From Peterkaempfera podocarpi (GTDB taxonomy: Bacteria > Actinomycetota > Actinomycetes > Streptomycetales > Streptomycetaceae), in the NCBI RefSeq assembly GCF_042466665.1, contig NZ_CP162102.1:2418001-2482000 (forward strand): DNA of 64,000 nucleotides. Direction: 5' to 3'. The position numbers were made by a program, and so were the translations under genes. The notes under the pieces were generated by a model, which was not told the DNA's origin, searched no databases, and saw only the letters and a list, made by a program, of their open reading frames with translations. Positions within the stretch are counted from its first letter, which is position 1; every line of letters begins with the position of its first letter. Of the stretch, positions 18,072 through 26,366 are shown piece by piece.

Positions 18072-19004
18072 TCAGGGAAGGTTGTTCGGCACTGCAGGTT
18101 CCAACAGATCCTGCTTGGCCGCGGCGAACTCGTCCCACCCCCGACGCTCGGCGTACTCCAGATACACTCCTCCGCATTCCGAGCGTAGCGCGCAGCCGTC
18201 GCAGGGCGCACCGTACTCACGGGTCTGATCGTCCATGAACTCGTCATAGTTGTCGTAGACCGCGCCCTGGTACATCATTCGGATGAATCTGGTGCCGTCC
18301 TCGATGGCAAGGCGCTGGTACGGCGCGACGACGCAGAGCGGGAATCCCTCCAGGGTGATCTTGTGGCCCTGGCCGACCAACTCGTCGAGTACCGGGAGCA
18401 GATGGGTCCGTGTCTCGCGGACCGTGGGTGCCTGCATGTCGAGGGCGAAGTATCCGCTTCCGACCGGGTGCAGGTTGGAGATGTTGATGTGGTCCACGCC
18501 GAGCTCGACGCACAGACGGCAGATGTTGCCGAGCTGACCCATGTTCATCCGGGTGATGACGGTGTTCACCCGGACCTGGATCCCGGCCGCCTTGGCGTTT
18601 CTGATGCCCTCGATGGTCTCCGCGAAGCCGCCGGGCGTCTGGGTCAGGCAGTCCTGGACATGCGAGTCGGCGCCGTGCAGCGAGATCACGAAGAGCCTGA
18701 CCCCGCGTTCCTTCAGCTTGTCGACGAAGCCTCTGTCCTTCAGCCGTCTGCCGTTGGTCTGGATCTGCACTTCCGGATAGCCGAAGACGCTCGCCGTCTC
18801 GAGCAGTTCCATCAGTCTGGGCAGGATGGTCGGTTCGCCACCGTGCAGGTTGAGCGAGTCGAATCCCTCGTCCGCGTTGGCGATGAGGAAGTTGATCAGC
18901 TCGTTGTACTGCACGCTGTCGCTCTTCGCGAGGGGTGAACCGACCACGCAGAAGCCGCACTTCTCGTTGCACAGGTCGGTCACGTGCATGCTCAGTTGCT
19001 TCAT
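18072..19004 (-). CDS. Radical SAM enzyme (rSAM-A)
   Basis: A 310-residue enzyme with the classical CX3CX2C cluster motif CNEKCGFC at residues 12-19, the GGEP SAM-contacting motif in SLNLHGGEPTILP, and a C-terminal pair CDGCALRSECGG (about 275-286) that could hold an auxiliary cluster or zinc. It lies last in a six-gene operon, 7 bp after the GT-B-like gene. The general layout resembles SPASM-like peptide or small-molecule modifying enzymes. The substrate cannot be inferred. Confidence 0.92.
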   Translation of the reverse strand: MKQLSMHVTDLCNEKCGFCVVGSPLAKSDSVQYNELINFLIANADEGFDSLNLHGGEPTILPRLMELLETASVFGYPEVQIQTNGRRLKDRGFVDKLKERGVRLFVISLHGADSHVQDCLTQTPGGFAETIEGIRNAKAAGIQVRVNTVITRMNMGQLGNICRLCVELGVDHINISNLHPVGSGYFALDMQAPTVRETRTHLLPVLDELVGQGHKITLEGFPLCVVAPYQRLAIEDGTRFIRMMYQGAVYDNYDEFMDDQTREYGAPCDGCALRSECGGVYLEYAERRGWDEFAAAKQDLLEPAVPNNLP

Positions 19005-19011
19005 CTCATCC

Positions 19012-20274
19012 TCACAGGGCCAGGCCCAGTCGGCTCGCCGCCTCGGCGAACGCCGCGCGGGTGTCCACCTGGGCCTCGAGAGTCGTCAGATAGTCGGCAC
19101 GGGCGGCGGCGGACCGCTCCCGGGTCTCGGAGTCGTACAGCGCGCGCTCGATGGTCTGCACCACGGCCGGTTCGTCCAGGATCTCGACGTCGTCGAAGGC
19201 CGCGGTGTAGGGGTTGGCGGTGAGTATCGGATCGAGGAAGGAGTGGAAGCCCAGCGGCCACATCCGCAGGCGGTGCAGTGGCACCATGTCGGCCAGCCAG
19301 CCGCGGACGGTGTCGGTGAGTCCGCCCAGCTCGGCCTCGGCCGCGGCGGCGGCCTCGGCGTCGGGGACCGCGAAGCTGTTGGTCAGCGCGACCCCGGGAA
19401 TGTCGGAGGTCACGGCGCGGGCCAGGGTGGTCGCCCCGACGTTGAGGCTGAGCACCAGGTCGGACGAGCCGAGCAGGGTGCTGAACCGGGCCGGGGAGCA
19501 CGGCGGCAGGATGTGCATGCGCTCGGTCGGCAGGCCGGCCAGCTCCGGCGGCGGCTGGCCCACCAGCAGGAAGTGTGTGGTTTCCGGGAGTTGACGCAGA
19601 TAGTGGGCGAGCAGCCGGGGCACTCCGCGCAGCACATGGGTGCCGATCGACGAGTCGTACCGCTCCTCGGGCAGCTGTTGCCAGGCCGCGACCGGGAGCA
19701 TCACCAGGCGGTCCTGCGGCCCCAGGCCGAAGGTGGTGAACAGGTGGCTCCTGGTGCGCCGGCTCACCCGTTCCGAGCCCTCCCAGAGCCGGAAGGGGTA
19801 GGCCCTCCCCTCACGCTCCGGGTGTGCCAGCGGGACCGGACGCAGGTGCACGTCCATCTCCAGGATCCGCTTGTCGACCTGGCGGTCCTCGTCGAACATG
19901 TCGATGGCGAAGGCGGTCTTCTCCCACTCCCAGATGTCGATCGGGAGGATGGGCAGCCGGTACTCCTCGATGAACCAGGGCTCCAGCCGGAACCGGTTCT
20001 GGAAGACGCCGCTGAAGGTGAAGTAGTCCGCCAGCACGATGGCGTCCGGGCGGAAGGTGTCCACGACGTCGTCGATGAGCAGGCGGGCGAGCTTGCCCAT
20101 CTGGGGGTCGATCAGCGTGTGGCCGATGCCGCTGCGCTTGAGGACCTGTTCGGAGATGGCCGAGATGACGAAGTGGCTCTCCACGCCGAGCGGCCTCAGC
20201 TGGTCGGCCAGCGAGGTGCCGATGACCGTCTCACCGTATCCGGCGGTGGACAGAGCGAAGAACAGCAGTCTCAT
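19012..20274 (-). CDS. GT-B-like glycosyltransferase-like protein
   Basis: A 420-residue soluble protein. It begins MRLLFFALSTAGYGETVIG, like the N-terminal nucleotide fold of GT-B enzymes; a middle section HFLLVGQPPPELAGL and the later PPCSPARFSTLLGSSDLVLSLN with LARAVTSDIPGVALTN match the second Rossmann-like domain of GT-B transferases, where a surveyed donor would bind. Sequence identity to a named glycosyltransferase is not obvious, so the activity is tentative. The start overlaps the nucleotidyltransferase stop (ATGA), pointing to tight coupling of sugar activation and transfer. Confidence 0.65.
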   Translation of the reverse strand: MRLLFFALSTAGYGETVIGTSLADQLRPLGVESHFVISAISEQVLKRSGIGHTLIDPQMGKLARLLIDDVVDTFRPDAIVLADYFTFSGVFQNRFRLEPWFIEEYRLPILPIDIWEWEKTAFAIDMFDEDRQVDKRILEMDVHLRPVPLAHPEREGRAYPFRLWEGSERVSRRTRSHLFTTFGLGPQDRLVMLPVAAWQQLPEERYDSSIGTHVLRGVPRLLAHYLRQLPETTHFLLVGQPPPELAGLPTERMHILPPCSPARFSTLLGSSDLVLSLNVGATTLARAVTSDIPGVALTNSFAVPDAEAAAAAEAELGGLTDTVRGWLADMVPLHRLRMWPLGFHSFLDPILTANPYTAAFDDVEILDEPAVVQTIERALYDSETRERSAAARADYLTTLEAQVDTRAAFAEAASRLGLAL

Positions 20275-21089
20275 ATGCGGCTCGCAGGGTCGGCGGCTGA
20301 CGTGTCGGGGAGTGCTGCGGGCGAGGGGGTCTGCTGGGCGTCCAGGCAGCGGAGGATGCCGACGCGGGTGCCCGCATCCTCGAAGGAACCCTCAGGGAAG
20401 GGCACACCGATCACCTTCAGCCCCCGGCGGACGGCCAGGTCGAAGTAGTGGCCGATGGCCGGTTCGGAACCGCCTTCGGGCAACTCGGCGAGTCCCTGGT
20501 GCAGCAGATCGGCGAAGGTGTCGCTCCAGATCGCCGCGCCCCAGGTGTTGGCGACCGGAGGCTGCTCGGGCTTGTCGAGCACCTGGACGACTCGTTCCCC
20601 GTCCAGGAGCACCGGGCCGAGGCGTTCGGGCTCCGCGGTGGGGAAGACGGCGAGGGCGAGGTCGGCGCGGGTCTCCAGATACCGGTCCCGCAGCCGGGCC
20701 AGAGCGTCGCCGGGGGTGGTGATGGTGTCGGGCATCGCGAAGACCACATGGTCTCCCCGTGTCCAGGGGTACGCGAGTTCCAGGGCGTACGGCAGGCCGC
20801 GGGCGTCCTCCTGGTAGAGGTAGCCGATGTCCAGTCCCACATGACTGCCGTCGCCGAAGTAGTTGAGGACGTCCATCTTCCAGGGGGCCACCACCAGCAG
20901 CACCCGCTCGGCATCGGCGCCGGCGATGGAGGCCAGGGCGTACTCGGCCACTGCACGCGCGCGGACCCCGGTGCCGTCGCCGCCCACCGGCTCGTAGCTG
21001 ATGGGCAGCAGCTCCTTGGGGTAGCGCAGCGGCGCGAGCCGGGAACCCCTCCCGGCAGCCGGGAGCAGTCCGACGAATCCGCCCGTCAT
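20271..21089 (-). CDS. Sugar-phosphate nucleotidyltransferase-like protein
   Basis: A 272-residue protein starting at the ATG at 21089, which overlaps the preceding radical SAM stop by ATGA. It opens with GLLPAAGRGSRLAPLRYPKELLPI, the GxGxRLxPLTxxxPKxLxPI signature of the RmlA/GalU nucleotidyltransferase family, followed by AEYALASIAGAD, and FAMPDTI (metal-binding Asp), VLDKPEQPP and FEDAGTRVGI. Such enzymes make NDP-sugars, or activate other phosphorylated substrates, from NTP. In this operon it may activate a sugar or a radical-SAM product for the GT-B-like protein. Confidence 0.88.
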   Translation of the reverse strand: MTGGFVGLLPAAGRGSRLAPLRYPKELLPISYEPVGGDGTGVRARAVAEYALASIAGADAERVLLVVAPWKMDVLNYFGDGSHVGLDIGYLYQEDARGLPYALELAYPWTRGDHVVFAMPDTITTPGDALARLRDRYLETRADLALAVFPTAEPERLGPVLLDGERVVQVLDKPEQPPVANTWGAAIWSDTFADLLHQGLAELPEGGSEPAIGHYFDLAVRRGLKVIGVPFPEGSFEDAGTRVGILRCLDAQQTPSPAALPDTSAADPASRI

Positions 21090-22090
21090 CGGGCGCCCTC
21101 CCGGACCTCGCCGAACCGGCTCTCGCGGACCGTGTCGATCAGCGACTGCTGGAAGGGGTCGGCGACGTGGTCGCGCAGGGCCTGTCTGCCCTTGCGGGTC
21201 AGCAGCACCTTGGAGCACATGTCACAGCCGCTGGAGTAGGTCTTCGCCCCGAACCGGTCCCGGAGCTCATCGTTCTCGTTGACCAGGCGCGCCACCCCCT
21301 GCGGCCCGAAGGCTCTCAGGTACTGGTAGCTGTAGTCGCCGTCGGCCTCGGCCATGATCTCCGGGAAGCTCCTCTCCTTGAGGTTGCCCAGGAAGTAGAC
21401 GTCCTTGTCCAGCGGCCTGTGCGCCCCCACCTTGGCGACGTGGCAGGCGGCGAGATCCCCGTTGGGGTTGATGATGGGGGTGTGCAGGTAGCAGTGCTTG
21501 GCGTAGTGCTCAGGCAGCGGGGGGTGGCCGGTGGCGGCGACCGGATCGATGTGCGGGCTTGAGATCACCCGGTCCACATGGATCAGCAGCCGGTCTCCGT
21601 AGTCGTCGTACATACTGCGGATCTGCTGCTCCTCCTCGTCCTTGGCGATGGTGATGCACAGGCTGATGTCGCGGACGCCGTGGGCGAGCGCACCGTCGAT
21701 CACATTGCGTACGTACTGGGCCGGCACGCGCTCCTGATGGAAGACGTCGGTACTGAGGTAGAAGTGCGTCAGCCCTTCGAGCTGGCTCATGAACTTGTCG
21801 ACGGTCTCCGGGTCCTTGCCCCAGAAGCTGCTGGTGAAGCAGCCGATCTTGGGCTTGTCGGGGTGCTGGGCGGCGGCCCGGACTCCGGCTTTGAGCAGCG
21901 AGAACCGCTGGAAGGGCTCCCCGCCGGTGAAGATGATCGCCGGGATCCCGAAGTCGCAGGCCTGAGTGACCCAGTTGGCGATCTCCTCGTCCGCGGGTTG
22001 CCGCTCCCGCGTGGATCCGATGAATCCGCAGTGGCGGCAACCGACCGTGCAGATCTCGGTCACGCTCACCAGGATGTTGGTGTAGTACAC
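21086..22090 (-). CDS. Radical SAM/SPASM-like enzyme (rSAM-B)
   Basis: A 334-residue enzyme. The GTG at 22090 has a perfect TAAGGAG site 5 nt upstream and is chosen over an upstream ATG. The cluster motif CTVGCRHC begins near residue 14, the GGEP motif lies in IIFTGGEPFQRF, and the C-terminal part has CYLHTPIINPNGDLAACH followed by CDMC, a SPASM-like auxiliary-cluster pattern. The reading STDVFHQERVP is similar to the SIDxFH segment of rSAM-D. It follows the cobalamin-type enzyme by 31 bp. Confidence 0.92.
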   Translation of the reverse strand: MYYTNILVSVTEICTVGCRHCGFIGSTRERQPADEEIANWVTQACDFGIPAIIFTGGEPFQRFSLLKAGVRAAAQHPDKPKIGCFTSSFWGKDPETVDKFMSQLEGLTHFYLSTDVFHQERVPAQYVRNVIDGALAHGVRDISLCITIAKDEEEQQIRSMYDDYGDRLLIHVDRVISSPHIDPVAATGHPPLPEHYAKHCYLHTPIINPNGDLAACHVAKVGAHRPLDKDVYFLGNLKERSFPEIMAEADGDYSYQYLRAFGPQGVARLVNENDELRDRFGAKTYSSGCDMCSKVLLTRKGRQALRDHVADPFQQSLIDTVRESRFGEVREGAR

Positions 22091-22121
22091 GGGGCTCCTT
22101 AGTGATCGGCTGGGGGTACGG

Positions 22122-23705
22122 CTATTCGCCGACGAAGACACCGGTGCTCCTGCAGTGCTCGCGCAGGCGCTCACGAGCCTTCGCCAGGTCGTCCAGGGTC
22201 AGCTCGGGCATGACTGCGCGGACGTAGTCGTCCATGGCCTGTTCCCGGTCGAGGGTGTCGAGCTCTGCGTGCCGCACGGCGATCCCGGCCCGCACGTCCG
22301 CGTCCGCGATCTCCAGCCCCAGACGCTGCGCCGCCTCGGCGGCGAAGGCCGGCTCGGTGAGGTAGCGGTGGTCGAAGGAGCCCGGTTCGGGTGAGAGCAC
22401 CTCGATGTCGGAGGAGGCGATGGCACCCTTGCCTGCGTCGACCAGGGCACAGATGGACTCGATGTTCTGCTCGAGGAGTCGCCGGGTCATACCGATGTGA
22501 CCGACGACGAACCCCGCCTTGATGTAGATGCCCTCGTCCCGAGCCCGCTCCAGGGCATCGAGGTTGTGCTGGAACATCCGCTCGGCCCGGTATCTCGGGT
22601 CACCGCCGCGGGCCGGAGCGAGCGGTTTGTTGAGTGCGGACAGCGAGACCGCCGATCCGGCGTCCAGTCCGACCATCAGGTACCTGACACCCAACTCCCT
22701 GAGCGTGGCCGCATGGCGGGGGCTGGACAGTCCGTCGGCCCTGGCATACCCACCGAACACGGGCCGCTCGTTCTCCGGCAGCCCGGTCCACCAGTCCGGG
22801 GCGCCGTCGCGCATCTCGCGCAGCAGCGAACCGAAGGTCAGCGGCAGCTCGTCGGCGGTCAGTGACAGGTAGTCATAGCCGGAACGCACCGCATGCTCGA
22901 CCACCCGCCACCCCTGCGCGGCGTCCGGGACACTGTTCCGCCACATGCCGCCGTACTGGATCGAGCAGAAGGTGCAGGCGTCGTGACGGCTGAACTTGAT
23001 GCATCCACGGGCGAGTTCGACGGGAACCCCGTTGTGCAGCGGAACTCCCAGCAGTTCCCTGAGCCGGGGGGCCACCCGGGACGCGAAGTTGGCCCGGTAC
23101 TGCGCGGTGTGCGGGTACACCTCGTCGATCAGCCGGTAGTCGTGGCCGGTGAAGACCGGTTCGGGGCGCTGCGGTGTTTCGACCAGGCCGTCCGAACTCC
23201 AGGCGACCATGCCCGGATAGGCCCGGGGGGAACGCAGGGTGCCCCGGTGGAGATCGGCGATCAGCGAGCGGAACGGCCCGACGACCTCGTTGCCGACGAA
23301 GCCGAAGTCCATGCAGTCCCGCTGCCGGCTCAGGCACTGCCGGGCAAGCGCGGAAACATGGTCGTTGCCCACGATGGTATGGATGCCCGGACGGAGCGCC
23401 TTGGTGTGCCGCAGCAAAGCAAGCCCGGCCTCGTAGCTCGCGGTCAGCATGCTGACGCAGACCGCCAGCAGGTCGTCGGCGTGGTCCTCGACAAACCGCA
23501 GGATCTCCTTCCAGGGCACGATCGTCCCGTCCAGGTAGACGGGGGTGACGCCGGGGACCGGCACCAGTGCCGACGCCAGCGTCAGCGCACCCAGGCTGGG
23601 CACGTTCGCCCAGTCCGTGAGGTCCTCCGGGCGGGTCACCGTGCAGGACACGTCCTCGAGCACCTGGGTGGTGTTGGGGGGATTCACCAGCAACACAAGT
23701 GGCAT
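22122..23705 (-). CDS. Cobalamin-dependent-type radical SAM enzyme with atypical cluster motif (rSAM-C)
   Basis: A 527-residue protein with a probable B12-binding region (about residues 1-170, including VSMLTASYEAGLALLRHTKALRPGIHTIVGNDH) and a radical SAM barrel from about 225. The cluster cysteines are in ARGCIKFSRHDACTFCSIQ, spacing CX8CX2C rather than CX3CX2C. A GGYARADGL and later LMVGLDAGS, IKAGFVVGHIGMT are as in B12-radical SAM methylases. The start overlaps the end of the TPR-like gene by 22 nt. Reaction unknown; C-methylation or a rearrangement would be usual for the class. Confidence 0.87.
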   Translation of the reverse strand: MPLVLLVNPPNTTQVLEDVSCTVTRPEDLTDWANVPSLGALTLASALVPVPGVTPVYLDGTIVPWKEILRFVEDHADDLLAVCVSMLTASYEAGLALLRHTKALRPGIHTIVGNDHVSALARQCLSRQRDCMDFGFVGNEVVGPFRSLIADLHRGTLRSPRAYPGMVAWSSDGLVETPQRPEPVFTGHDYRLIDEVYPHTAQYRANFASRVAPRLRELLGVPLHNGVPVELARGCIKFSRHDACTFCSIQYGGMWRNSVPDAAQGWRVVEHAVRSGYDYLSLTADELPLTFGSLLREMRDGAPDWWTGLPENERPVFGGYARADGLSSPRHAATLRELGVRYLMVGLDAGSAVSLSALNKPLAPARGGDPRYRAERMFQHNLDALERARDEGIYIKAGFVVGHIGMTRRLLEQNIESICALVDAGKGAIASSDIEVLSPEPGSFDHRYLTEPAFAAEAAQRLGLEIADADVRAGIAVRHAELDTLDREQAMDDYVRAVMPELTLDDLAKARERLREHCRSTGVFVGE

Positions 23706-24289
23706 CGGTCCCAGTCACCTTCCTCATCGCTGAAAGGCACCCCGCTGACAGGGACTCCAGGGGGCGCGAACATGGCATGAGGGCCGCGCGGACTCCTTCC
23801 GGGAAGCCACGGGTGGACCTCGCCCGGAGCCAGCTCGAGCGCCGCGCGCAGACGGGCCGACGCCTCCTCGCAGTCGCCGAGCGTGTGCAGTGTGTAGGCC
23901 TGATCGAGGAGGGCGTACGCCTGACACGGGCGCGGGGTACCGGTGCAGGCCAGCCGTACGGCCAGCTCGGCCAGCATCCGGGCCCGCACCTGCTCTCCGC
24001 GCAGGGCCAGCAGCCGTGCCGACAGGCCGCAGGAGTGGACCACATCCTCCTTCGGCAAGCCGGTGCAACGCGCCAGGAGGCCTTCGACGACCTCCTCTGC
24101 CTCACAGGAACGGCCGTCGCTCAGGAGCTCACGGGCGAACCAGAGCCGCTCGCTCACATGGGTCGTGTCGGTGCCGAGCACTGATGCCTCCCCTGTGTGG
24201 TCGAAGCGTGGGGACTCCAGGTGCAAGGTGATGCTGCGGGGGGGTGCTTGCGGGGGGCTTTCCATCTGATTGGTTGCTGGTATGGCCAT
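23684..24289 (-). CDS. TPR-like helical protein, first gene of the radical SAM operon
   Basis: A 201-residue protein from the ATG at 24289 (GGAGCGGAG upstream). Its middle is a set of paired Ala/Leu-rich helices (ERLWFARELLSDGRSCEAEEVVEGLLA, LRGEQVRARMLAELAVRLA, AYALLDQAYTLHTLGDCEEASARLRAALELAPGE) that look like tetratricopeptide repeats. The last codons are Cys-rich (CHLCCW), but this stretch overlaps the first codons of rSAM-C and is probably dictated by that. It may be a scaffold or chaperone for the enzymes encoded downstream. Confidence 0.72.
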   Translation of the reverse strand: MAIPATNQMESPPQAPPRSITLHLESPRFDHTGEASVLGTDTTHVSERLWFARELLSDGRSCEAEEVVEGLLARCTGLPKEDVVHSCGLSARLLALRGEQVRARMLAELAVRLACTGTPRPCQAYALLDQAYTLHTLGDCEEASARLRAALELAPGEVHPWLPGRSPRGPHAMFAPPGVPVSGVPFSDEEGDWDRCHLCCW

Positions 24290-24708
24290 GTCCGGCTGCT
24301 CCGCTCCCTCTCCAGCCGCGTGGCCCTCCGGGCCCGGCCCCCGAGGCATCCGGTCTCCCCCGGCCGACCGGACGTGAACGCACAGGGGTAGTCGGCCGCG
24401 CGCCCGGGCGAGGCCGAGGACTCGCCGCCAAAGGAGCACCCACCACTGGACGGCGCCGCCCGACGCCCGCCCGTCGGCAGGGACCGGCGGGCCCCGTGAC
24501 CTCGAGCGACGGTCGCGTTGCGCTGGTGGCCGACTCGCGGCGCTCTGGGCTGCTAACCTCCTCCCCATCCCGCGACCTGGCACTTGGTCAGATGTGATTC
24601 ATATTCACCGGTCCTTGACCAATCCTTGGCTTGTACGCCTTCGGGACACGTGTGGATCATCGATCGCACACATACGCTTCGTGTCAACCACGTCTCCAGG
24701 AGTCATGG
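24290..24708. other. Divergent control region between two pathway operons (419 bp)
   Basis: No gene is convincing here. It separates the minus-strand radical SAM operon from the plus-strand two-component operon and becomes markedly AT-richer around 24580-24690. An inverted repeat TTGGTCA (24584-24590) / TGACCAA (24616-24622) with a 25-nt spacer lies in this stretch and could be an operator, for instance for the adjacent response regulator. A firm promoter could not be assigned. Confidence 0.5.
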
Positions 24709-24939
24709 ATGAGCCATGTGCGCCGCCACCGGGCCACCGGTGCGCTGTCGCCCGAGCTTCCGCACGCATCCTCTGCGGTGTCGGGGCAGCACTCGCCCAC
24801 TCCGGTCCTGCACGCGGCACCCGGCCTCCACAACCTGGGCGGCGGGCCGACGCCGGTGCCCACGAGGCGGAATGCTCCAAGCCAGGGCATCGGGAGACAC
24901 GGCGACTTACCCCCGGTCCCGGTTGCGAGTACCCGGTGA
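24709..24939 (+). CDS. Possible small ORF translationally coupled to the histidine kinase
   Basis: A 76-codon frame from an ATG at 24709, six bases after an AGGAG site (24698-24702). It ends CGGTGA, so its stop overlaps the GTG start of the kinase (GTGA). The product is Pro/His-rich and low in complexity (PELPHASSAVSG, LPPVPVASTR) with no known domain. The alternative ATG at 24705, in the kinase frame, is only two bases from the AGGAG site and would give the kinase a featureless 77-residue extension. It could be a leader ORF that sets kinase translation. Confidence 0.45.
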   Translation: MSHVRRHRATGALSPELPHASSAVSGQHSPTPVLHAAPGLHNLGGGPTPVPTRRNAPSQGIGRHGDLPPVPVASTR

Positions 24940-25613
24940 CCCCTGAGGCACAGGACACCGAGGACGCCCTCACTCCCCCGATGGATCTGGTGCTCCAGGC
25001 CCAGCACGGGGAGCGCCGGAGGATCGCGCGGGAACTGCACGACCGCACCGCCCATGCGCTGGGGGTCGCGCTGCAGAGCCTGAAGCTGTACCGGCTCTAT
25101 GCCCGCACCGACCCGCAACGCGCCGAGCGGCGGCTTGCCGTCGCCGAGCAGTCAGTCCATGAGGCCCTGGCAACAGTCCTGGGAATCGCCACCGAGCTGC
25201 GGATCTCGGTCGAGGGTTCGGGGCTCCGGGCCGCCCTCGACGACTATCTGATGCGGGCCGCGCCACGGGATGTCAAGGTCGAACTGACATGCGGGATGTT
25301 GGGCGGGATCCCCGGGCCCACCGCCGACCAGCTCTACCTCATGGTGCGGGAAGCCGTCCGCAACGCCCTCCTGCATGCCGGACCGCGCCGCGTGTGGATC
25401 GATCTCCGGGTCGTCGACGGGGTTCTGCAGGCCAGGGTGAGCGATGACGGCGCGGGCTTTGACACAGAGCAGGTGACGGCCCATCAAGGGGCCGGGTTGC
25501 TGTCGATGTCGGAGCGCGCGGAGCTGATCGGTGCGGAGCTGGAGATGCAGAGCTCGAGTGCAGGCACCCTTGTCCAGATCCGGGTGCCGCTTCCCCACCC
25601 GGAGGAAAGTTGA
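24936..25613 (+). CDS. Cytoplasmic HisKA_3 sensor histidine kinase
   Basis: A 225-residue kinase, starting at a GTG at 24936 that overlaps the stop of the small ORF. The phospho-acceptor box is ERRRIARELHDRTAHALG (His near residue 36), and the ATPase domain carries MVREAVRNALLHAG, VSDDGAGFD and GAGLLSMSERAELIG. There is no sensor or membrane domain, so it must receive input from a partner or a soluble ligand. It is coupled (TTGA) to the response regulator that follows. Confidence 0.88.
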   Translation: MTPEAQDTEDALTPPMDLVLQAQHGERRRIARELHDRTAHALGVALQSLKLYRLYARTDPQRAERRLAVAEQSVHEALATVLGIATELRISVEGSGLRAALDDYLMRAAPRDVKVELTCGMLGGIPGPTADQLYLMVREAVRNALLHAGPRRVWIDLRVVDGVLQARVSDDGAGFDTEQVTAHQGAGLLSMSERAELIGAELEMQSSSAGTLVQIRVPLPHPEES

Positions 25614-26314
25614 TCGTTCCGAGAAGTGACCCGCTCTCCGTTGTCCTGGCCGACGACCACACGCTCTTCCGCGAAGGCCTCGCCGAGCTGATCGGCTTGG
25701 ACCGCGGGTTCACCGTGCTCGGCCATGCCGAAACGGCGCGCCAGGCCATCGACCTCGCCGTCGAGCTGCGCCCGGACCTGCTGCTCCTCGACGTCCGGAT
25801 GCCCGGAGCCGGCCCTGACACGGTGATCGACGAGGTGGTCCAACGGGCCAAGGGCACACGCATCGTGGTTCTGACGATGTACGACAATCCGATGCTGACG
25901 ACACGTCTGCTCGCGCGTGGCGCCGCGGCGTACCTGGTCAAGAACATCGGCCAGGCGGAGCTGCTCACGGTGTTGCGCAATGTGGGCCGCGCCAGGGGCC
26001 ACATGCTGCTGTCCGTTTCGCGGAGCAGCCTCATCTCCCTCGGCGCCCCGTCGGCACGGCAGTCCCCACTGTCCGCCCGCGAGGTCGAGGTGCTGGAACT
26101 GCTCGCCCGCGGCTATTCCAACGCACGCATCGCCACGCTGCTGGGCATCGCCGAGGCCACCGTCAAACGTCATCTCACCAATGTGTACGGGAAGCTCGGC
26201 GCCAGCTCCCGGGTCGACGCACTGCGCCTGGCGTACGAGTCCCAACTGCTCTCCCCCGTCGTTCCCATGAGCGAGGTGGCAACAGCGGATATACCGGAAA
26301 ACAGTGCGGGTTAG
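25610..26314 (+). CDS. NarL/LuxR-family response regulator
   Basis: A 234-residue regulator starting at a TTG at 25610 with a GGAGGA site, overlapping the kinase stop. The receiver domain has VVLADDHTLFREG, the phospho-acceptor Asp in LLLLDVRMPG, Thr in VVLTMYDN and Lys in YLVKNIG. The C-terminal HTH reads LSAREVEVLELLARGYSNARIA...VKRHLTNVYGKLGA. Partner of the kinase just upstream; likely targets are the neighbouring operons. Confidence 0.94.
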   Translation: MIVPRSDPLSVVLADDHTLFREGLAELIGLDRGFTVLGHAETARQAIDLAVELRPDLLLLDVRMPGAGPDTVIDEVVQRAKGTRIVVLTMYDNPMLTTRLLARGAAAYLVKNIGQAELLTVLRNVGRARGHMLLSVSRSSLISLGAPSARQSPLSAREVEVLELLARGYSNARIATLLGIAEATVKRHLTNVYGKLGASSRVDALRLAYESQLLSPVVPMSEVATADIPENSAG

Positions 26315-26315
26315 T

Positions 26316-26334
26316 GCCGGGTGCAAGCACCGGC
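26316..26334 (+). promoter_or_regulatory. Intercistronic hairpin between response regulator and rSAM-D
   Basis: GCCGGGTGC pairs with GCACCGGC (one bulged G) around an AA loop, two bases after the response regulator stop. It may attenuate or protect the downstream transcript. Confidence 0.5.
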
Positions 26335-26366
26335 GCGGAGTGTGAGTCCGCCGAAGGAGGTCGGAC

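Noticed and set aside
23684..23705. C-terminal CHLCCW of the TPR-like protein as a metal-binding or modified tail
   Set aside because: These codons overlap the first codons of rSAM-C in another frame, which can explain the Cys enrichment.
24594..24935. 114-residue N-terminal extension of the histidine kinase
   Set aside because: Composition is featureless and the only ATG in this frame with a nearby AGGAG is two bases from it; the GTG at 24936 coupled to a small ORF fits better.
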